64,000 bases of DNA. Origin: Lineus longissimus. Taxonomy: Eukaryota > Nemertea > Pilidiophora > Heteronemertea > Lineidae. The notes beneath the pieces were generated by a model. The model was not told the DNA's origin. It did not search any database and was given only the letters and a program-made list of their open reading frames with translations. This document shows, in pieces, positions 60,990-64,000 of the stretch; the first letter of the stretch is position 1, and every line of letters begins with the position of its first letter. The stretch is from contig NC_088323.1 in NCBI RefSeq assembly GCF_910592395.1, forward strand, positions 10,709,501 to 10,773,500, given 5' to 3'. Made by a program: the position numbers and the translations under genes.

Positions 60990-62138
60990 CTAACCCAACG
61001 TAGTCTTGGTGGCATGCGGACTCCCTCGTGGGCCAGTTAGAACTTTCATCGGGCTGTAGGCATCAGCTACTGCATTCCAAATCAGGAGGCCTACTTCACT
61101 GTCGATCGATGGAAGTGTCACAGATTGAAGATGTGGCCAACTTGCAATATCGTCCTGGGTCGGCACATGACATCCTCCTACAGGCATCTTGTCCTTCGTG
61201 TAGGTGCATGGTAGATCCACGGGTGCATTCTGTCCTTGGAGATCTTCTATCTCCAGGCAATCCTTAAGTATGGTAGTCATGAAGTTGTGGCGCTCTCCCA
61301 TTGTGTCCAAGGTCAATCTTGCACTTTTCCCTGTAGCTTCTAGCTGTCTTGCCAGTTTCTCTGAACAGAATGTTACGCTGCTCCCGGGATCTAAAAATGC
61401 ATAGGTCTCCACAGCTACTCCACTCATCTTGGATCTTACAACGACAGGAATAATCGCCAATGTACACTCCCGGGTCTTGTTTCCCATAAAGAACGAGCTG
61501 CCTACTTCAGGTGGTTCTTCTCTATGTAATGCTGTTGGGTGCCTTTTTTGACAGTTTCTGCAGGTCAACCGGGTTCTACAGCCCTTGCTTCTATGCCCAG
61601 TCTTAAAACAGCAAAAACAGGCTCCTTTGGCTCTTAAAATCTTCATCCTATCGTCCATTGGCTGAGTCATAAACTTGTCACAAAGAATTAAGATATGCTG
61701 GTCACTGTCACAGCATAGGCAAGGCCTGCGGGGAACTGTGCTTGCCGGCTGAGGTTTTGGAGTCATAACTGTAGTACTACCACTAGTCTTGGGTTTTGAG
61801 ATATCGTTCTTCTCATTCTTCTTCGCTCCATCTACCGTTGCGAACGTCCCTTTAGCTCGGACCTGTCTCTGCCCAACTGATCTGTCATCCTTGTGACGGC
61901 CCTTGTTCCCAATCTCCTCTCGTTCAAGTGCTGCTCTACCGTACAATGGGTCCGTGATCTTCTTAGCTTCTTTCTTCACAAAGCTAGTCAGGTCACCGAA
62001 CTTAACAGCTTTATCGTTGTCCTTAAGTCTATGATATACACCACGCCATCTATCATGTAGATGATACAGGAGCTTTTTTACCAACTTAGTCAGGTTGTCT
62101 TGATATTCAGGGATCTTCATCGCTTCTATGCCCTTCAC
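60990..62138 (-). pseudogene. BEL/Pao gag end, zinc knuckles and protease
   Basis: The N-terminal 80 residues are gag C-terminal helices (DNLTKLVKKLLYHLHDRWRG). Zinc-knuckle-like Cys/His sets follow: CLCCDSDQH...C, CFCCFKTGHRSKGC and CRNCQKRH, which bind RNA. The protease has YAFLDPGSSVTFCSEKLARQ; the usual middle Ser of the active-site triplet is Pro, which is common in BEL elements. The frame stops at a TAG directly before the RT frame, in the same register. The upstream junction with 62,148 is a short out-of-frame gap. Confidence 0.85.
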
Positions 62139-62147
62139 CGTATTCTC

Positions 62148-63877
62148 TCACTCTACGAGGAAGATACTAAATTCATCCAAAGCCTTGGGGTTGTCTGCTT
62201 TGATGAGTGGCCAGTCGAGTGCCCTTCTTACATAGGCATTTGCAATTTTGTCTGAGTCCTCATATCTTTCTTTCAACTCATTCAAGGCAGCAGGGTAGCC
62301 AACATCGGCTTCCAGACAGCTAAACCCAGTCACAATTCGATGGACCTCCTCTGTGGTAAACTGTTCGAGGTAATTTAATCTTTCTTCTGAGGTACTTGTA
62401 TATGCAACAATCCTGGAATTAAATTGACGCATGAACCTGGTGTATTGCAGCGGGGTCCCCACTAAATTTCTTAATTTCTGTGGCGGGCTTCTTCATTTGG
62501 TTAACCGTAGTGCGAACCATCTGTTCTTGTTGCTGTGGGCCTACCGAACTGGCATTCATCTCCTCGTTGGGAATGGTTCCTGGATCGAAAACCATTGCTT
62601 GGTTGGGCGTCATTGCTGGATAGGGCATTGGTGTTGGATAAGGCATCATGGCTGGATAGGGCATCATCGTTGGGCTATAGGTAGCTGTATGCCCGTTACC
62701 AATTGATGAGTTTTGATGTGAACCGATCTGGTGTGGAGTTCTTTCCTCAGGGCGATGTTGGTGGAATTCTGGTAAAGCGAAGTTGGTTCCTGGTTTTATT
62801 CTTGATAGCTGAGGGTTAAGTAAATCACCATGGGCCAGGGAAGCTGGTCCTTCCTTCTCCAGGCATGCAGTTTCCATCCGCGGAGCCTCATTTTCCTATT
62901 TTCCTCCTCCATGATAATGTCCTTTTCTTCTAGTGATTTCTCACCATTGTCTTTAACCCTTCCACATTCAACTGTCAAATGCGCAAGATCTTTAAAACTA
63001 TCTGTTGCATTAGTCGGCCTGTGCTGTGAACTTGTATCTCCTTCCTTCCCAGACTCCTTATTACATGTAGATGTAGCTCCATTTACTATATCCCATGACT
63101 TGACCTTCTCCCTAGTACTTTCACGCCGAAGTACCCCAAGTGATCTTCGGCCTAGAGATGATGGTGCCCTGATACTATCTGACTCAAATTGTTCAAGTGC
63201 TTTAGCCTTAGCACCTGAAATAGCTAATTTAGTTTGAAGTTCTAACTCTTCTGCATCCATCTTAAGTTTGGCCTCCTGCATAGCAAGTCTTAGTTTAGCC
63301 TGATCTTAAGTGCAGATGCTTCAGCAGCCAACCCGGCCCATCGCGATTCCTCTTTAGCCCTGGCCATCGAAATTGAGCTAACCTTCGATGAACCCGAGCT
63401 AGCCTTTGAACTACGTGACCCTGATTGTGACACACTATCCACTGGCCTGATATCGTCTAAATCTGGGTCGGGAGCCGAGTCCTTAAACCATATGACCATT
63501 TCTGACTTAAAAGTATGCAGTGGTTTTGCAGCAAATGTCTCAAAGTCAGCCTTATCTGCATCTCTTTCTGCTTCTGTTGATAAGAGTTTATTGTAGGAGC
63601 TATGCGTTGTCATGCATTTTCCATAGACGTCCCCCCAAAGCTGGAACTCTTATTGAATGAGCTTTGGGGATGCCCCCTTATTCCTAAGTTCATGAATGCG
63701 ATTAGCGAACTTGTCAGCCTTTGCTAACAGCCAATTTAGCTCAATTGTCAGCTTATTCTTCTCGTATTCTAAAGCACGCTCTGTAGGTTTTCTACTTTGC
63801 TTTGACTTACCCTTGTCGAAGTCTGCCATATTATTGTTTACAAAAGGCATCCTTTTACAATAAGCATCTGTGTACAA
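62148..63877 (-). pseudogene. BEL/Pao gag, several frames
   Basis: Start near 63,826 (MADFDKGKSKQSRKPTERAL), a basic coiled-coil segment. Frame changes follow near 63,640, 63,285, 62,850 and 62,450. The middle is rich in Ser, Lys and Glu. 62,419-62,877 contains a short tandem of MMPYPAMMPYPTPMPYP type. 62,148-62,462 is the conserved gag block (EERLNYLEQFTTEEVHRIVT, LKERYEDSDKIANAYV, ALDEFSIFLVE) that forms the particle shell. The number of shifts shows the copy is inactive. Confidence 0.8.
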
Positions 63878-63991
63878 TAAGTACCTGCTAGCTTAAAATA
63901 AGTACAAATGTATCTAATATCTGAATAAGTACAAATGTATCTGTTTACAATAAGTACCGGTATCTGCTTACAATAAGTATCGTATAATGAA
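63878..63991 (-). repeat. leader with short AATAAGTAC repeats, next to the 5' LTR
   Basis: ACAATAAGTA and AATAAGTACAAATGTATCT recur about five times in 110 bp. On the minus strand this is the untranslated leader between the 5' LTR edge (63,992) and gag. Confidence 0.65.
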
Positions 63992-64000
63992 TGTGCTGTC

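Larger units (their letters stand above)
56926..64000 (-). mobile_element. BEL/Pao LTR retrotransposon, complete except for the 5' LTR
   Basis: Minus-strand order: leader, gag, zinc knuckles, protease, RT, RNase H, integrase, polypurine tract, 3' LTR. The last bases of the window (63,992-64,000) match the inner edge of the 3' LTR (TGTGCTGTC at 56,926-56,934). The 5' LTR therefore starts exactly at the window edge. Coding frames carry several shifts and stops. Confidence 0.85.

Overview
This is a eukaryotic window, almost certainly from a marine invertebrate animal. It has long AT-rich intergenic DNA, GT-AG introns, AATAAA signals, many GGCCTA-type words, and repeats whose ends carry AGCTCACCT or AGCTCAGCTG heads. 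I cannot name the species; an ambulacrarian or a lophotrochozoan would fit. The only ordinary cellular gene I recognise is one exon of UFC1, the E2 enzyme of the UFMylation pathway, at 43,728-43,895 (+). Nearly everything else is transposable elements, often nested, plus satellite DNA.

Layout. 1-330 is an 87-bp minisatellite. 434-3,256 is a BEL/Pao relic on the minus strand that has lost its reverse transcriptase. 4,189-6,254 is a TIR-bounded element without genes. 7,212-8,646 is a composite of two 444-bp MITEs around a 544-bp middle, inserted with a CAAC duplication. 10.1-13.5 kb holds several tandem repeats. 13,466-16,414 is a PIF/Harbinger-like non-autonomous element (TAA duplication) with a second inverted-repeat element and an 860-bp tandem duplication inside. 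19.5-24.6 kb is a Ty3/gypsy-type element whose gag/PR/RT/RH/IN-start block is inverted relative to the rest of its integrase.

25,347-32,652 is bounded by Helentron-type asymmetric terminal inverted repeats. It contains a 2.07-kb non-autonomous Helentron relative, a 110-bp satellite organised as 220-bp dimers, and an open 728-codon helicase plus endonuclease reading frame whose Rep half is missing. 33,177-35,398 is a pogo-like mariner element with a frameshifted transposase.

The most striking structure is 35,714-43,011, a 7.3-kb TTAA-flanked, Kolobok-like transposon with two convergent spliced genes. On the plus strand lies a two-exon gene for a P2X7 'ballast' (P2X7 C-terminal domain) protein. 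On the minus strand lies a ten-exon THAP-domain transposase gene. Every exon junction of both models is in phase. A 1.2-kb Helentron-type element sits in the last intron of the transposase gene.

44,717-46,647 is another Helentron-type element that carries a compact promoter with four CRE-like sites and a TATA box. 46,842-53,443 is a nest: a Helentron-type element holds a piggyBac-like element, which holds a second piggyBac element whose transposase has an RG-rich N-terminal region and one in-frame TAG. 56,926-64,000 is a nearly complete BEL/Pao element on the minus strand; its 3' LTR is present and its 5' LTR begins at the last nine bases of the window.

All element boundaries were found by eye from inverted repeats, target duplications and paralogous empty sites. 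Reading frames and splice sites were translated by hand, so positions may be off by a few bases.
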